64,000 bases of DNA from Moorena sp. SIOASIH (GCF_010671925.1 NZ_JAAHIH010000004.1:921501-985500); one strand, 5' to 3'; shown: positions 1 to 9,674, numbered from the stretch's first letter. The notes: a model not told the origin generated them from the letters alone. Program-made: numbers and translations.

Positions 1-3000
1 ATACCGTAAAGCGATTGAGTTTTATCAGCAGTCTTTATCCCTGGCAAAGGAACTGGAAGACCGTCAGGGGGAAGCCAACTCCCTGGGCAATCTCGGGGTT
101 GCTTACGATAGCCTAGGGCAATACCGCAAAGCGATTGAGTTTCATCAGCAGTCTTTATCCATTAAGCGGAAACTGGAAGACCGTCAGGGGGAAGCGGCCT
201 CCCTCAACAATCTCGGGAATGCTTACGATAACCTAGGGCAATACCGCAAAGCCATTGAGTTTCATCAGCAGTCTTTATCCCTGGCAAAGGAACTGGAAGA
301 CCGTCAGGGGGAAGCCAACTCCCTGGGCAATCTCGGCCTTGCTTACAATCGCCTAGGGCAATACCGCAAAGCGATTGAGTTTCATCAGCAGTCTTTATCC
401 CTATCTCGGGAACTGGAAGACCGTCAGGGGCAAGCCAAGTCCCTGGGCAATCTCGGGATTGCTTACGATAACCTAGGGCAATACCGAAAAGCCATTGAGT
501 TTCATCAGCAGTCTTTATCCATTAAGCGGGAACTGGAAGACCGCCAGGGGGAAGCCAACTCCCTGGGCAATCTCGGGAATGTTTACCATAGCCTAGGGCA
601 ATACCGCCAAGCGATTGAGTTTCATCAGCAGTCTTTAACCCTGGCGCGGGAACTGGAAGACCGTCAGGGGGAAGCCTACTCCCTCAACAATCTCGGCCTT
701 GCTTACTATCGCCTAGGGCAATACCGCAAAGGGATTGAGTTTAATCAGCAGTCTTTATCCCTGGCAAAGGAACTGGAAGACCGTCAGGGGGAAGCCAACT
801 CCCTGGGCAATCTCGGCCTTGCTTACGATAACCTAGGGCAATACCGCAAAGCGATTAAGTTTCATCAGCAGTCTTTATCCCTGGCAAAGGAACTGGAAGA
901 CCGTCAGGGGGAAGCCAACTCCCTGGGCAATCTCGGGAATGCTTATCGTAAGCTAGGACAATACCGCAAAGGGATTGAGTTTAATCAGCAGTCTTTATCC
1001 CGATTTCGGGAACTGGAAGACCGTCAGGGGGAAGCCAAATCCCTGAGCAATCTCGGCCTTGCTTACGATAGCCTAGGGGAATACCGCAAAGCGATTGAGT
1101 TTCATCAGCAGTCTTTATCCATTAAGCGGAAACTGGAAGACCGGCAGGGGGAAGCGGCCTCCCTCAACAATCTCGGGAATGCTTACTATCGCCTAGGGCA
1201 ATACCGCAAAGCCATTGAGTTTCATCAGCAGTCCTTAACCCTGGCGCGGGAACTGGAAGACCGTCAGGGGGAAGCCAACTCCCTCAACAATCTCGGGTTT
1301 GCTTACCTTATACTAGGGCAATACCGAAAAGCGATTGAGTTTCATCAGCAGTCTTTATCCCTATTTCGGGAACTGGAAGACCGTCAGGGGGAAGCGGCCT
1401 CCCTCAACAATCTCGGGAATGGTTACTTTAGCCTAGGGCAATATCGAAAAGCGATTGAGTTTCATCAGCAGTCTTTATCCCTATCTCGGAAACTGGAAGA
1501 CCGTCAGGGGGAAGCGGCCTCCCTCAACAATCTCGGGAGTGCTTACTTTAGCCTAGAGCAATACCGCAAAGTCATTGAGTTTAATCAGCAGTCTTTATCC
1601 CGATTTCGGGAACTGGAACACCGTCAGGGGGAAGCCAACTCCCTCAACAATCTCGGCCTTGCTTATCGTAGACTAGGGCAATACCGCAAAGCCATTGAGT
1701 TTTACAAGCAAGCCATCAAGGTTACAGAATCTATCCAAGGTGACATCAAAGTAGAAGAATTGATCACCTCTTATGCCAGTCAACAGGTAGACCTTTATGA
1801 AGGTATCATCAATCTACTGTGGAACCAAAAAGACTTTGAAACTGCCTTCAACTATGTCGAACGGGCAAGAGCCAAAGCCTTCCTCGACCAACTGGCTAAT
1901 GAGAAGATAGACTTTCGTGCTGGGGCTGACTCCAAACTCCTGGAACAGGAACAAGACCTGAAAGCTCAAATCAATGCCCTCAGCCAGCAATTAATTACCC
2001 TGCGCAACGGTCCCAAAAACCAGTGGGATAACGAAACGATTGCTGAAACCGAAAACAACCGAACTGATCTGCGAAAAGACTACCAGGACTTGCTGGTTCA
2101 ATTAAAAGTCCAAAACCCTGAAACCGCTAGCTTAAAAACTGTCGAGGTTGCCTCCCTCCCTGAAATCCAAGGCTTGCTGGATGCGGATACCACCCTAGTC
2201 GAGTACTTTGTCACAGATGAACGCACCCTAGCCTTCATTATCACCCGCAACAGCTTCCATACTGTCCCCCTCAATGTCACTCGCCAACAACTCACCGAAG
2301 AACTGACACTTTTCCAAGACTTTGCTGACTTAGATCAACCCCATCCCCTAGAACTGAAAAACCTGCACGACTGGCTAATTGTACCCCTCCAGCCCCATCT
2401 CAACACCACTAATATCAGCATTGTTCCCCACGGTATCCTGCACTATCTCCCCTTTGCTGCCCTCACTGACGGCAAGCAGTACCTCAGTGACAACTACGCC
2501 CTATTGTCCCTCCCCAGTGCTAGCATCCTGCGCTACTTACCCGACAAGGGCAAATCAACCACAGGCAGTCTTCTCGCCCTGGGAGATCCCACCATTCCGG
2601 GACTCTCCCCCTTAACTCATGCTCAAAAAGAAGTAGAGACCATTGCCAACTTCTTCAAGACCAAAGCCCTGGTGGGGAAAGCGGCTACCGAAAGCGCTCT
2701 CCGGTCTAGGGCTACACAATCGGGAATTATACACCTAGCCGTTCATGGGGAGTACAACCTTCGTAACCCCCTATTCAGCGCCATCCGTCTACTAGAAGAT
2801 ACCCAGCACGACGGTTCCTTAGAAGTTCATGAAGTCTACGGGTTGGATTTAACCAGTACCACCAACTTAGTTGTGCTCAGCGCCTGCCAGACCAAAATCG
2901 GTGAATTGAGCCGAGGTGATGAAGTGGTAGGACTAACCCGTGCTTTCTTGTATGCCGGAACCCCCACTATCATCGCAAGTCTCTGGAATGTGGATGATGC

Positions 3001-3163
3001 TGCTACAGGACTCTTAATGAAGCAATTTTACAGCCATTGGCAAGGGGGAATGAACAAAGCCGAGGCATTACAGCAAGCCCAGAAAGATTTACGGGAAACA
3101 TATCCCCATCCTTATTTTTGGGCAGCATTTTCGTTGACAGGGGATGCAGGGAAAAGGGAGTAG
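1..3163 (+). CDS. TPR-repeat CHAT-domain protease, 5'-partial
   Basis: The reading frame is open from base 2 and runs without interruption into the C-terminal part, so the gene starts upstream of the window. The first ~1.7 kb encodes about 14 TPR units of 40 residues (YRKAIEFHQQSLSL...LGNLGLAYDNLGQ type, kinesin-light-chain-like). Next comes a helical linker (about 1760-2130) and then a CHAT domain, a caspase-like cysteine peptidase fold. The His of HLAVHGEY is encoded at 2744-2746 and the Cys of VVLSACQT at 2885-2887; both are the expected catalytic residues. TPR-CHAT proteins are common in filamentous cyanobacteria and some act as proteases in immune or cell-death pathways; the target here is unknown. 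The stop codon TAG (3161-3163) lies inside a GGGAGTA heptamer array. A TTG/ATG start near 1760 would remove all the TPRs and is not believed. Confidence 0.93.
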   Translation, partial: YRKAIEFYQQSLSLAKELEDRQGEANSLGNLGVAYDSLGQYRKAIEFHQQSLSIKRKLEDRQGEAASLNNLGNAYDNLGQYRKAIEFHQQSLSLAKELEDRQGEANSLGNLGLAYNRLGQYRKAIEFHQQSLSLSRELEDRQGQAKSLGNLGIAYDNLGQYRKAIEFHQQSLSIKRELEDRQGEANSLGNLGNVYHSLGQYRQAIEFHQQSLTLARELEDRQGEAYSLNNLGLAYYRLGQYRKGIEFNQQSLSLAKELEDRQGEANSLGNLGLAYDNLGQYRKAIKFHQQSLSLAKELEDRQGEANSLGNLGNAYRKLGQYRKGIEFNQQSLSRFRELEDRQGEAKSLSNLGLAYDSLGEYRKAIEFHQQSLSIKRKLEDRQGEAASLNNLGNAYYRLGQYRKAIEFHQQSLTLARELEDRQGEANSLNNLGFAYLILGQYRKAIEFHQQSLSLFRELEDRQGEAASLNNLGNGYFSLGQYRKAIEFHQQSLSLSRKLEDRQGEAASLNNLGSAYFSLEQYRKVIEFNQQSLSRFRELEHRQGEANSLNNLGLAYRRLGQYRKAIEFYKQAIKVTESIQGDIKVEELITSYASQQVDLYEGIINLLWNQKDFETAFNYVERARAKAFLDQLANEKIDFRAGADSKLLEQEQDLKAQINALSQQLITLRNGPKNQWDNETIAETENNRTDLRKDYQDLLVQLKVQNPETASLKTVEVASLPEIQGLLDADTTLVEYFVTDERTLAFIITRNSFHTVPLNVTRQQLTEELTLFQDFADLDQPHPLELKNLHDWLIVPLQPHLNTTNISIVPHGILHYLPFAALTDGKQYLSDNYALLSLPSASILRYLPDKGKSTTGSLLALGDPTIPGLSPLTHAQKEVETIANFFKTKALVGKAATESALRSRATQSGIIHLAVHGEYNLRNPLFSAIRLLEDTQHDGSLEVHEVYGLDLTSTTNLVVLSACQTKIGELSRGDEVVGLTRAFLYAGTPTIIASLWNVDDAATGLLMKQFYSHWQGGMNKAEALQQAQKDLRETYPHPYFWAAFSLTGDAGKRE
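2..1720 (+). repeat. 120-bp tandem repeat encoding TPR units
   Basis: Fourteen consecutive 120-bp units and part of a fifteenth start at about positions 1, 121, 241 and so on. Each unit encodes exactly one 40-residue TPR. Units are nearly identical, and differences cluster in two short blocks: the codons before GAACTGGAAGACCG and the codons around GCTTACGATAGCC. This near-identity at DNA level implies recent amplification or gene conversion, with variation confined to a few surface positions of each TPR. Confidence 0.95.
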
Positions 3164-3208
3164 GGAGTAGGGAGTAGGGAGTAGGGAGTAGGGAGTAGGG
3201 AGTAGGGA
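3156..3208. repeat. STRR heptamer array (GGGAGTA)7
   Basis: Seven perfect copies of GGGAGTA plus GGGA. Short tandemly repeated repetitive (STRR) heptamers are a known feature of filamentous cyanobacterial genomes. The array begins inside the last codons of the CHAT gene and supplies its stop codon (AGG GAG TAG). Confidence 0.95.
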
Positions 3209-3283
3209 TATGAGATACACCGAATTTTTGGTGTTGCTTAATAATGGAATGATTTTAAGAGTTTTCTGGAATGGGCATCAGGC

Positions 3284-3656
3284 GTGGAACTGGCATCTTG
3301 CCAGTTTCATGCTTATTGTGGAACTGGCATCTTGCCAGTTTCATGCTTATTGTGCATCTTGCCAGTTTCATGCTTATTGTGGAACTGGCATCTTGCCAGT
3401 TTCATGCTTATTGTGCATCTTGCCAGTTTCATGCTTATTGTGCATCTTGCCAGTTTCCTGCTTATTGTGGAACTGGCATCTTGCCAGTTTCATGCTTATT
3501 GTGCATCTTGCCAGTTTCATGCTTATTGTGGAACTGGCATCTTGCCAGTTTCATGCTTATTGTGCATCTTGCCAGTTTCATGCTTATTGTGGAACTGGCA
3601 TCTTGCCAGTTTCATGCTTATTGTGGAACTGGCATCTTGCCAGTTTCATGCTTATT
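3284..3656. repeat. Tandem palindrome array, 34-bp and 27-bp units
   Basis: Twelve head-to-tail units are of two types. The long unit (34 bp) contains AACTGGCA-TCT-TGCCAGTT, an 8-bp perfect inverted repeat with a 3-nt loop. The short unit (27 bp) lacks GGAACTG and so loses the left arm of the palindrome. The order is L L S L S S L S L S L L, which sums exactly to 373 bp. One short unit has CCTGC instead of CATGC. All forward frames are open only because the repeat lacks stops. There are no unique spacers, so this is not a CRISPR array. A related palindromic motif (GGGCAGGATGCCC) follows at about 3664. Confidence 0.93.
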
Positions 3657-3736
3657 TTCGAGCGGGCAGGATGCCCACTCTACTCTTATTCATTCCTAAA
3701 TTCAGCAACGCCGAATTTTTTCCTATTCCCTATTCC

Positions 3737-4633
3737 CTAGTTATCCAACCAAACTGCTAAATCCGTTACTGTCTCAAAATCCAACAACGCTTCACTCAAT
3801 TCCTCCAATCGAGTAATGGATAATCCCTCAATCTGCTGTTGGAGCCCAGGGTCAATTAAACCTAACCTTAGGGTTAGCTGACGCATCACAATTAATAGGA
3901 CTCCCTCCTGCTTTCCTTGCTGGAGTCCCTCCTGCTTTCCTTGCTGGAGTCCCTGCTGGAGTCCCTGCTGGAGTCCCTGCTGGAGTCCCTTTTGGATTCC
4001 CTTTTGGATAATATCTTGATAGGTGACTGATTCTTCCATAACTTCCTCCCTCAACAATCTACGGACTAAATCTTTCTCAAACCGCAAACCAGCCAGCACA
4101 TCCACACAGGCCGCTAGGTTTCCCCGTAATGGTTTTTCTTCAATTCTATCCACTTCCGCAACCACTTGCTCTAACAATCGATTAGGGTTATTACTCCTGG
4201 CTAAAGTGGCCAAGGGTAACAAAGCCCGATTGGCTAAAAGTGGTAATGGGTCTTGTTCCCACAGACGAATTACTCGATAACGGTGCCAGGTATTAATATC
4301 CCTAAACTCGTTAGTAAATACCATCTGTGATGTCGTAGACTTTAGAAAAATCACCACCTGCTCAATCGGATATCGGTACTTGCGGTGTAGTCTGACCCAG
4401 TAGTCCAACATCCGAAATGGTAATGGTGGCTCGGATTGGGGCAAGGTTTGAAATTCTAGGTGCAGAATTTGGTTAGTACTTTGGAGTAGAGTCAAAGCAT
4501 CAGCTTGAATTGGTTCAGCACTTAATTCAGTTTTAAGTACCTGAATATCTCTAGGTTCTTCACCCAATAGCCAGTGAAAAAACTCCGATGGGTATTCTTC
4601 TGCTAGGTATTTGCAGATATTATCGTAGGCCAA
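3737..4633 (-). CDS. Rpn-family PD-(D/E)XK nuclease / putative transposase-like protein
   Basis: This 298-residue protein belongs to the Rpn (recombination-promoting nuclease) / DUF4351-type family that is highly amplified in filamentous cyanobacteria. The N-terminal half carries the PD-(D/E)XK-like core, with ILHLEFQT as the probable catalytic strand (E and Q). The middle contains a low-complexity stretch of QGLQQG/QGKQEG repeats (about residues 213-240), and the C-terminus is the helical DUF4351-like tail (LSITRLEELSEALLDF). E. coli Rpn proteins are DNA endonucleases that raise recA-independent recombination; a role here is inferred. A truncated copy of its 3' end lies downstream at 4841-5113. 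The start is the ATG at 4633. Confidence 0.82.
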   Translation of the reverse strand: MAYDNICKYLAEEYPSEFFHWLLGEEPRDIQVLKTELSAEPIQADALTLLQSTNQILHLEFQTLPQSEPPLPFRMLDYWVRLHRKYRYPIEQVVIFLKSTTSQMVFTNEFRDINTWHRYRVIRLWEQDPLPLLANRALLPLATLARSNNPNRLLEQVVAEVDRIEEKPLRGNLAACVDVLAGLRFEKDLVRRLLREEVMEESVTYQDIIQKGIQKGLQQGLQQGLQQGLQQGKQEGLQQGKQEGVLLIVMRQLTLRLGLIDPGLQQQIEGLSITRLEELSEALLDFETVTDLAVWLDN

Positions 4634-4762
4634 GGCAAATTATTCAAAGTTAATACTATCTCAGACAGTGTAGTGAATCTGAGTTAAAAAATTGATCGCA
4701 CCTGGATCTTGTTTATTGATGCAAGTTATGATAAGTGAGCAATTTTGATTTAGATTTTATCT

Positions 4763-4789
4763 AAAAAAGACCTGATCTAATCAGGTCTT
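4763..4789 (-). terminator. Rho-independent terminator
   Basis: A perfect 10-bp stem (AAGACCTGAT / ATCAGGTCTT) with a 3-nt loop is followed on the minus strand by a T-run (A-run 4763-4768 on plus). It lies about 50 bp past the end of the minus-strand Rpn remnant. Confidence 0.8.
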
Positions 4790-4840
4790 ATCAAAATCAT
4801 GTCCCCACCAACAATCCTGGTGAACAAAAACAGTTAAATC

Positions 4841-5113
4841 TCAGCAGTTATCCAACCAAACCGCTAAATCCGTTACTGTTTCAAAATCCAACAACGCTTC
4901 ACTCAATTCCTCTAATCGAGTAATGGATAATTCCTCAATCTTCTGTTGGAGCACAGGGTCAATTAAACCTAACCTCAGGGTTAGCAAACGCATCACAACT
5001 AATAGGACTCCCTCCTGCTTGCCGCGCTGGCGTCCCTTTTGGATAATATCTTGATAGGTAACGGATTCTTCCATAACTTCCTCCCTCAACAATCGACGGA
5101 TTAAATCTTTATC
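4841..5113 (-). pseudogene. Truncated Rpn/DUF4351 gene remnant
   Basis: The 83-residue C-terminal fragment (from MLREEVMEESVTYQDIIQKG) is close to the last third of the intact Rpn gene at 3737-4633, including the DFETVTDLAVWLDN end. Homology continues a few codons upstream of the ATG and stops abruptly at position 5113, exactly where a repeat element with end GTAAGC begins. The nuclease core is missing, so this is a remnant of a duplicated gene. Confidence 0.8.
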
Positions 5114-5314
<201 letters not shown>

Positions 5315-5317
5315 ATT

Positions 5318-6673
5318 TCAAAAATGCTGAAATCCCTTATTTAGACTCAGCAATTGATCAGCATAAGTGCCAGTTTTATCTTTCAACCAAACCTGATTCC
5401 CACTAGTAATCTTGCCAATTACTGCTGCTCCCTCCCCCAGTTGTGCCACTAATTCTTCAGCAGCTTCAGTGGGCAAACATAGCACTAATTCAAAATCTTC
5501 ACCACCATACAACGCCCAATCCAAAGCTTGCTCTGGAGACACCAATTTACTCAAGCTTGGAGGTAAAGTAATTCGGTTAGGATCAATCTCAGCACCAACA
5601 CAACTAGCACGACAAATTTGTACAATAGCATCTGCCAAACCATCGCTACTATCCATACCCGCAATGGATAGTTGGAGGGTTGAAGGTTGAAGGGTTGAAG
5701 GTTGAAGGGTTGAAGGTTGAAGGGTTGAAGGTTGAAGGGTTGAAGGTTGAAGGGTTGAAGGTTGAAGGGTTGAAGGTTGAAGGGTTGAAGGTTGAAGGGT
5801 TGAAGGTTGAAGGGTTGAAGGTTGAAGGGTTGAAGGTTGAAGGGTTGAAGGTTTAAGGGTTGAAGGTTGAAAGTTATCTGGTTGAAGGTTATCTGGTTGA
5901 AAGTTATCAGGTTGTAAGTTATCAGGTTGTAAGTTATCAGGTTGTAAGTTATCAGGTTGTAAGTTACAACTTTCAACCTTCAACCTGTTAACCTGTAACT
6001 CTAGTAACCTGTTAACCTGTAACCTCAGTAAAGGTATCACATCAAGTCTGGGTTGGGGACGCTGGTGAGCTTTAATCAGAGATAGCCGTTGTTCTGGACT
6101 TAAGTGTTTGCCGAAATCTGGGTTGAGGAGTAATTCTAGTCCAGCCCGGGAAGCACCATGAACACCTGTCACCACAATGGCATGTCCCACCTTGGCCCCT
6201 GTGCGGCGGATGGCTTGGTCGGGGTAGACTTGACCAAAGGCAGTGATAGCAATAGTAATAACCGGGGAGCGACAGATATCTCCTCCTACTATTGGTGTAT
6301 TGTACTGGTTCAAACACTGAGTCATGCCTTGGTAAAGTCTCTCAACCCAGCTAACTGCTACATCCCCTGTCAAGCTTAAGCCTACGGTAATGCCTAGGGG
6401 GGATGCTCCCATAGCAGCTAAATCAGACAAATTAGCTGCAGCAGCACGCCAACCAGCATCTTCTGGACTAGTAGTGCATTGGCTTACCCCACCGTAGCGA
6501 TCGCTAAAATGCACGCCATTCACTAAAACATCTGTAGTAATCACCAAGGATTGACCAGACTCTGGAGGCGGAATTACCGCTCCATCATCCCCTACAACCC
6601 CTGGTGGACAGAAAGGCTGTAACCGTTCTAGAAGACCTTGTTCTCCGATATCTTTTAGTAATTCAAGGGTCAC
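5318..6673 (-). CDS. thiL: Thiamine-monophosphate kinase with a large LQPxN repeat insert
   Basis: ThiL phosphorylates thiamine monophosphate to thiamine diphosphate with ATP, the last step of cofactor synthesis. Family features seen include VGDDGAVI (residues 27-34), the metal-binding TTDVLVNGVHF, NLSDLAAMGA (81-90), VGGD near 130 and AGMDSSDGLADAI (338-350), then YGGEDFELV near the end. The protein has 451 residues against about 330 usually. The surplus is a block at about 217-335, mostly (L-Q-P-D-N/S-T)n, lying between PRLDVIPLL and IAGMDSSDG, a loop position in homologues. All core motifs on either side remain in frame, so activity is plausible. The STRR-containing element lies immediately downstream. 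Confidence 0.92.
   Translation of the reverse strand: MTLELLKDIGEQGLLERLQPFCPPGVVGDDGAVIPPPESGQSLVITTDVLVNGVHFSDRYGGVSQCTTSPEDAGWRAAAANLSDLAAMGASPLGITVGLSLTGDVAVSWVERLYQGMTQCLNQYNTPIVGGDICRSPVITIAITAFGQVYPDQAIRRTGAKVGHAIVVTGVHGASRAGLELLLNPDFGKHLSPEQRLSLIKAHQRPQPRLDVIPLLRLQVNRLLELQVNRLKVESCNLQPDNLQPDNLQPDNLQPDNFQPDNLQPDNFQPSTLKPSTLQPSTLQPSTLQPSTLQPSTLQPSTLQPSTLQPSTLQPSTLQPSTLQPSTLQPSTLQLSIAGMDSSDGLADAIVQICRASCVGAEIDPNRITLPPSLSKLVSPEQALDWALYGGEDFELVLCLPTEAAEELVAQLGEGAAVIGKITSGNQVWLKDKTGTYADQLLSLNKGFQHF
5669..5965 (-). repeat. 15-bp coding repeat inside thiL (LQPST/LQPDN)
   Basis: On the coding strand about twenty 15-nt units of CTTCAACCTTCAACC or the diverged AACTTACAACCTGAT encode LQPST and LQPDN. 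The array is in frame with thiL and contains no stops in several frames. The same unit family occurs in the genes at 14251 and 58697. Confidence 0.93.
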
Positions 6674-6900
6674 GAGAAAACGATCAATGATTGATACTTC
6701 TGACTGGGATCAACTGAGCTATCAGTAATTAGTCAAGCTCATCCCTAGCTTCGCGGCAGGGGTTAAGGAGCTGACCGCTTATAGCACTAAGCATTAAGGT
6801 GTTTGACATTTATAAAAGCAGCAAAAGCTATTATATTCAGCTATTGCTAGCATGCCTCTTGCCTCTTGCCTTGGGCGTAGCGCTATAACCTATAGGATCC

Positions 6901-8058
6901 CTATGCCTTTGGCTCAACTAAATTCTCAATCCCATCAATAACTCTGATCGACTCAATTACATCCCCTCGTTTGAGCTGTCTGAGTAACTCTTTGTTTTCT
7001 ACCACATAGCCAAAGACAGAATAGCGCCCATCCATGAAGTTGATACCAGCTGGGGTAAGTTCTGGTTGAAACAGGAAGAAGAAAAACTGAGAAGAGCCAC
7101 CATTGGGGTCTTCTGCAGGACGTGCCATAGCTAGGGTACCATAAGCAGAGAAGGGCAGCACAGGTTGCTCACGATAACGACCAATTTCTTCCAGGGTAAA
7201 CTCATAAACCGGTTCAGAGTCTCCTTTCAGCATGATTTCGATCGGAATCCCTCGATATTCACCAGTTTCCGGGTCAATAAAGCCTGTCGCTTTTCCTGGA
7301 GGGTCCCCTGCTTGCAGGATATAGTTATCTTCAGCACGGTTGAAGGTTAGACCATCATAGAAACCCCGCTGTACCAAATCCACAAAGTTACCGGCTGTGA
7401 CTGGAGCATTGTAACCATCTACCACCATTTTCAAGGAACCTTCCTTTGTGGTCATTTCCACGGTAGCGCGACCCTTAAGTTGAGGTAAGTTACTATACTC
7501 TGGGGGTACCTCAAAGGGAAACTCCTCTACCATCAATTGTTCCAGTTGCCCAACTTGATCCAAGAGTATCCCGCGCTCAATCAAGACCTTTTCCTTGTCT
7601 TGAGCCTCCACAGCTTCTCGAATCTTAGCAATTTCGCCTTGGATCTGGGCAATTAGGGCTTCGCCTTGGGGTTTTCTGGCATCTGGAATGTCCGCTAGCA
7701 ATTTCTGATCACTACTAGTTAAAACCACAGCAGCTTTAGTAATATCGCTGGTGATGGGACTCCAGCGTTTAGCCCGCATTTGTTCAGAAATATCCTCCAA
7801 ACTGGCTTGTATTTTCCGCACTGGCTGATTATCTATCGGTAAGCCGTAGCGCAACAGAGCTCTACCATCAGTAATGGCATTACCCCCTGGTAATCGACTT
7901 TCACGAGCAGGTTCTTGATTACCAAAGTTAAACTTAAAGTTCCACCAAGCTCCACTCAGACCTAAGGAAAGGGACATTAACAGCAGCCCCAAGAGGGTAG
8001 TCTTGGTCAAGCGTTTCCACCAATCTGGCAAAGAAATCTTTAAAAGTTTCATAAACAA
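6901..8058 (-). CDS. Cyclophilin-type peptidyl-prolyl isomerase, TLP40/CYP38-like
   Basis: This 385-residue protein has an N-terminal membrane or signal segment (TLLGLLLMSLSLGLSGAWW, about 20-40). A helical PsbQ-like domain follows (about 60-185, KIQASLEDISEQMRAKRW), then a cyclophilin domain (about 190-385, VDGYNAPVTAGNFVDLVQRGFYDG). This is the architecture of plant thylakoid-lumen TLP40/CYP38 and its cyanobacterial homologues, which assist photosystem II assembly and maintenance. The cyclophilin active-site arginine and other catalytic positions are poorly conserved in this family, so it may act more as a chaperone or scaffold than as an isomerase. It is probably exported to the lumen or periplasm. 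Confidence 0.9.
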   Translation of the reverse strand: MFMKLLKISLPDWWKRLTKTTLLGLLLMSLSLGLSGAWWNFKFNFGNQEPARESRLPGGNAITDGRALLRYGLPIDNQPVRKIQASLEDISEQMRAKRWSPITSDITKAAVVLTSSDQKLLADIPDARKPQGEALIAQIQGEIAKIREAVEAQDKEKVLIERGILLDQVGQLEQLMVEEFPFEVPPEYSNLPQLKGRATVEMTTKEGSLKMVVDGYNAPVTAGNFVDLVQRGFYDGLTFNRAEDNYILQAGDPPGKATGFIDPETGEYRGIPIEIMLKGDSEPVYEFTLEEIGRYREQPVLPFSAYGTLAMARPAEDPNGGSSQFFFFLFQPELTPAGINFMDGRYSVFGYVVENKELLRQLKRGDVIESIRVIDGIENLVEPKA

Positions 8059-8441
8059 TAATTACCCCAAGCATTACACCAGTGGGGTCAAGGCTGATCC
8101 ACAACGTATCAAAACTTCATCTCATATCTTCCCATGTCAAGGTAGTTTATGATACTGTTGAGCCATTAGCTTCGGTCTTTCAGCTGGGGTCCGCGCCCAT
8201 CACACCAATAACCCACTCAGCTAGCCAGGTTATCCCCCTCTCCGTATCTTCCTATCCCCCCATCGATTTCACTAGCTTTGACGTGATTAGCCAACAGTGT
8301 GGTTTAGTTTAGGGTTGGCAAGTCCCTTGCCGCAACGCTTTCGGACAAATCTTTACCTTAACCTCCAAAGTGCAACTTTCAACCTTCAACCTCTCAAGGG
8401 TAAAATAAGATGCCGATTGTTCTGCCCAACTTAGCAGGTTA
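8059..8441. other. Intergenic region upstream of efp and the cyclophilin gene
   Basis: This 383-bp divergent spacer separates two starts (minus strand at 8058, plus strand at 8442), so it should hold promoters for both. A short CAACTTTCAACCTTCAACC stretch (about 8371-8390) resembles the LQPxN-coding repeat unit. No convincing gene, terminator or promoter boxes were recognised. Confidence 0.5.
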
Positions 8442-8999
8442 ATGATTTCTAGTAACGACTTTCGCACCGGTGTCTCCATTGAGTTAGATGGATCTGTATG
8501 GCGGGTAGTGGAATTTCTCCACGTCAAGCCTGGAAAAGGTTCCGCCTTTGTTCGTACCAAACTAAAAAATGTCCAGACAGGGAATGTTGTAGAGAAAACC
8601 TTCCGGGCTGGGGAAACAGTACCCCAGGCAAACCTGGAAAAACGTCCCATGCAGCATACCTACAAAGATGGCGATGAATTTGTCTTCATGGATATGGAAA
8701 GCTTCGAGGAAACTCGTCTGAGTGAATCCCAGATTGGCAATCGCTCCAAGTATCTCACTGAAGAAATGGAAGTGAACATCCTCACCTGGAACGACCAGAT
8801 TCTCGAAGTAGAACTGCCCAATTCTGTAGTGTTGGAAGTAGTCGATACCGATCCTGGTGTTAAAGGTGATACTGCTACTGGTGGTACCAAACCAGCCATT
8901 GTTTCAACGGGAGCTCAGGTGATGGTTCCTCTCTTCATTTCCATAGGAGAGCGCATTAAAATCGATACCCGTAATGATTCTTACCTTGGTCGCGAGTAA
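8442..8999 (+). CDS. efp: Translation elongation factor P
   Basis: EF-P binds between the P and E sites of stalled ribosomes and promotes peptide bonds at polyproline motifs. The 185-residue length is exact for the family. It opens with [20 protein letters not shown]; the tip loop [13 protein letters not shown] places Lys32 at the usual modified position. The KOW/OB domains end in [12 protein letters not shown], a conserved terminus. The gene precedes accB by 144 bp on the same strand, an order known from other cyanobacteria. This genome encodes proline-rich arrays (LQPxN, PTPTP), so EF-P demand may be notable. Confidence 0.98.
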   Translation: MISSNDFRTGVSIELDGSVWRVVEFLHVKPGKGSAFVRTKLKNVQTGNVVEKTFRAGETVPQANLEKRPMQHTYKDGDEFVFMDMESFEETRLSESQIGNRSKYLTEEMEVNILTWNDQILEVELPNSVVLEVVDTDPGVKGDTATGGTKPAIVSTGAQVMVPLFISIGERIKIDTRNDSYLGRE

Positions 9000-9143
9000 A
9001 TTGTTTTGATGCCCTGATTTGATGCCCTGAATAGATCATGGCAATCAAGATAATGGATTCACCTGACTACTAAGGCAAAATAATGCCAAAAAATCTTAAC
9101 CCTTAGCCTTTAGCCCCAAGACCCTAACCTCTTTTTAAAAATT

Positions 9144-9674
9144 GTGGCATTAGACATCAATCAACTTCGTGATCTGTTAGCTGCTATTGCTCAAACCGAT
9201 ATTACAGAACTGACCCTCAAGAGTGATGATTTTGAACTCACAGTGCGTAAAGGGGTCAGTATCACCCCTACTAGTGATTCCGGTGGAGCTAGCACTCCTT
9301 ATCAAGCTGCTGGCTCCGTAGGGGTTCCCATCTCTGGCTCCACTATACCCACTGCTCCCACACCAGTACTAGAGGTAGCCTCAACACCAGCAGCAACAGT
9401 CCAATCAGTACCTCCACCAGGGGTAGATCAAAAGTGGGAGGAAATTAACTCACCCATGGTCGGGACATTTTACCGCGCTCCTGCTCCTGATGAAGACCCC
9501 TTTGTGGAGGTAGGGGAACGCATTAGTGCTGGTCAAACTGTTTGTATTATTGAAGCTATGAAGCTGATGAACGAAATTGAAGCAGAAGTGAGTGGACAAG
9601 TAATGGAAATTTTGGTGAAAAATGGAGAACCAATAGAATATGGTCAAGCACTAATGCGGATTAAACCTGACTAA
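9144..9674 (+). CDS. accB: Biotin carboxyl carrier protein of acetyl-CoA carboxylase
   Basis: AccB carries biotin between the biotin carboxylase and carboxyltransferase halves of acetyl-CoA carboxylase, the first step of fatty acid synthesis. The 176-residue protein starts at GTG 9144 ([20 protein letters not shown]), which matches the family N-terminus. An Ala/Pro-rich flexible linker occupies about 40-95. The biotinyl domain ends with [15 protein letters not shown], whose Lys is the biotinylated residue. It is probably cotranscribed with efp. A short hairpin (CTAAGGA-TTAC-TCCTTAG, 9671-9688) overlaps the stop codon but lacks a T-run, so it is a weak terminator at best. Confidence 0.97.
   Translation: MALDINQLRDLLAAIAQTDITELTLKSDDFELTVRKGVSITPTSDSGGASTPYQAAGSVGVPISGSTIPTAPTPVLEVASTPAATVQSVPPPGVDQKWEEINSPMVGTFYRAPAPDEDPFVEVGERISAGQTVCIIEAMKLMNEIEAEVSGQVMEILVKNGEPIEYGQALMRIKPD

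Noticed and set aside
3284-3656. Possible CRISPR array
   Set aside because: There are no unique spacers between repeats and no cas genes nearby; the units are head-to-tail palindromes.
3210-3760. Three overlapping open frames of 140-176 codons
   Set aside because: They exist only because the palindrome array has no stop codons; the peptides are repeats of the same unit in three frames.
8082-8312. 76-codon plus-strand frame upstream of efp
   Set aside because: No start context and no recognisable protein pattern; it lies in a divergent promoter region.
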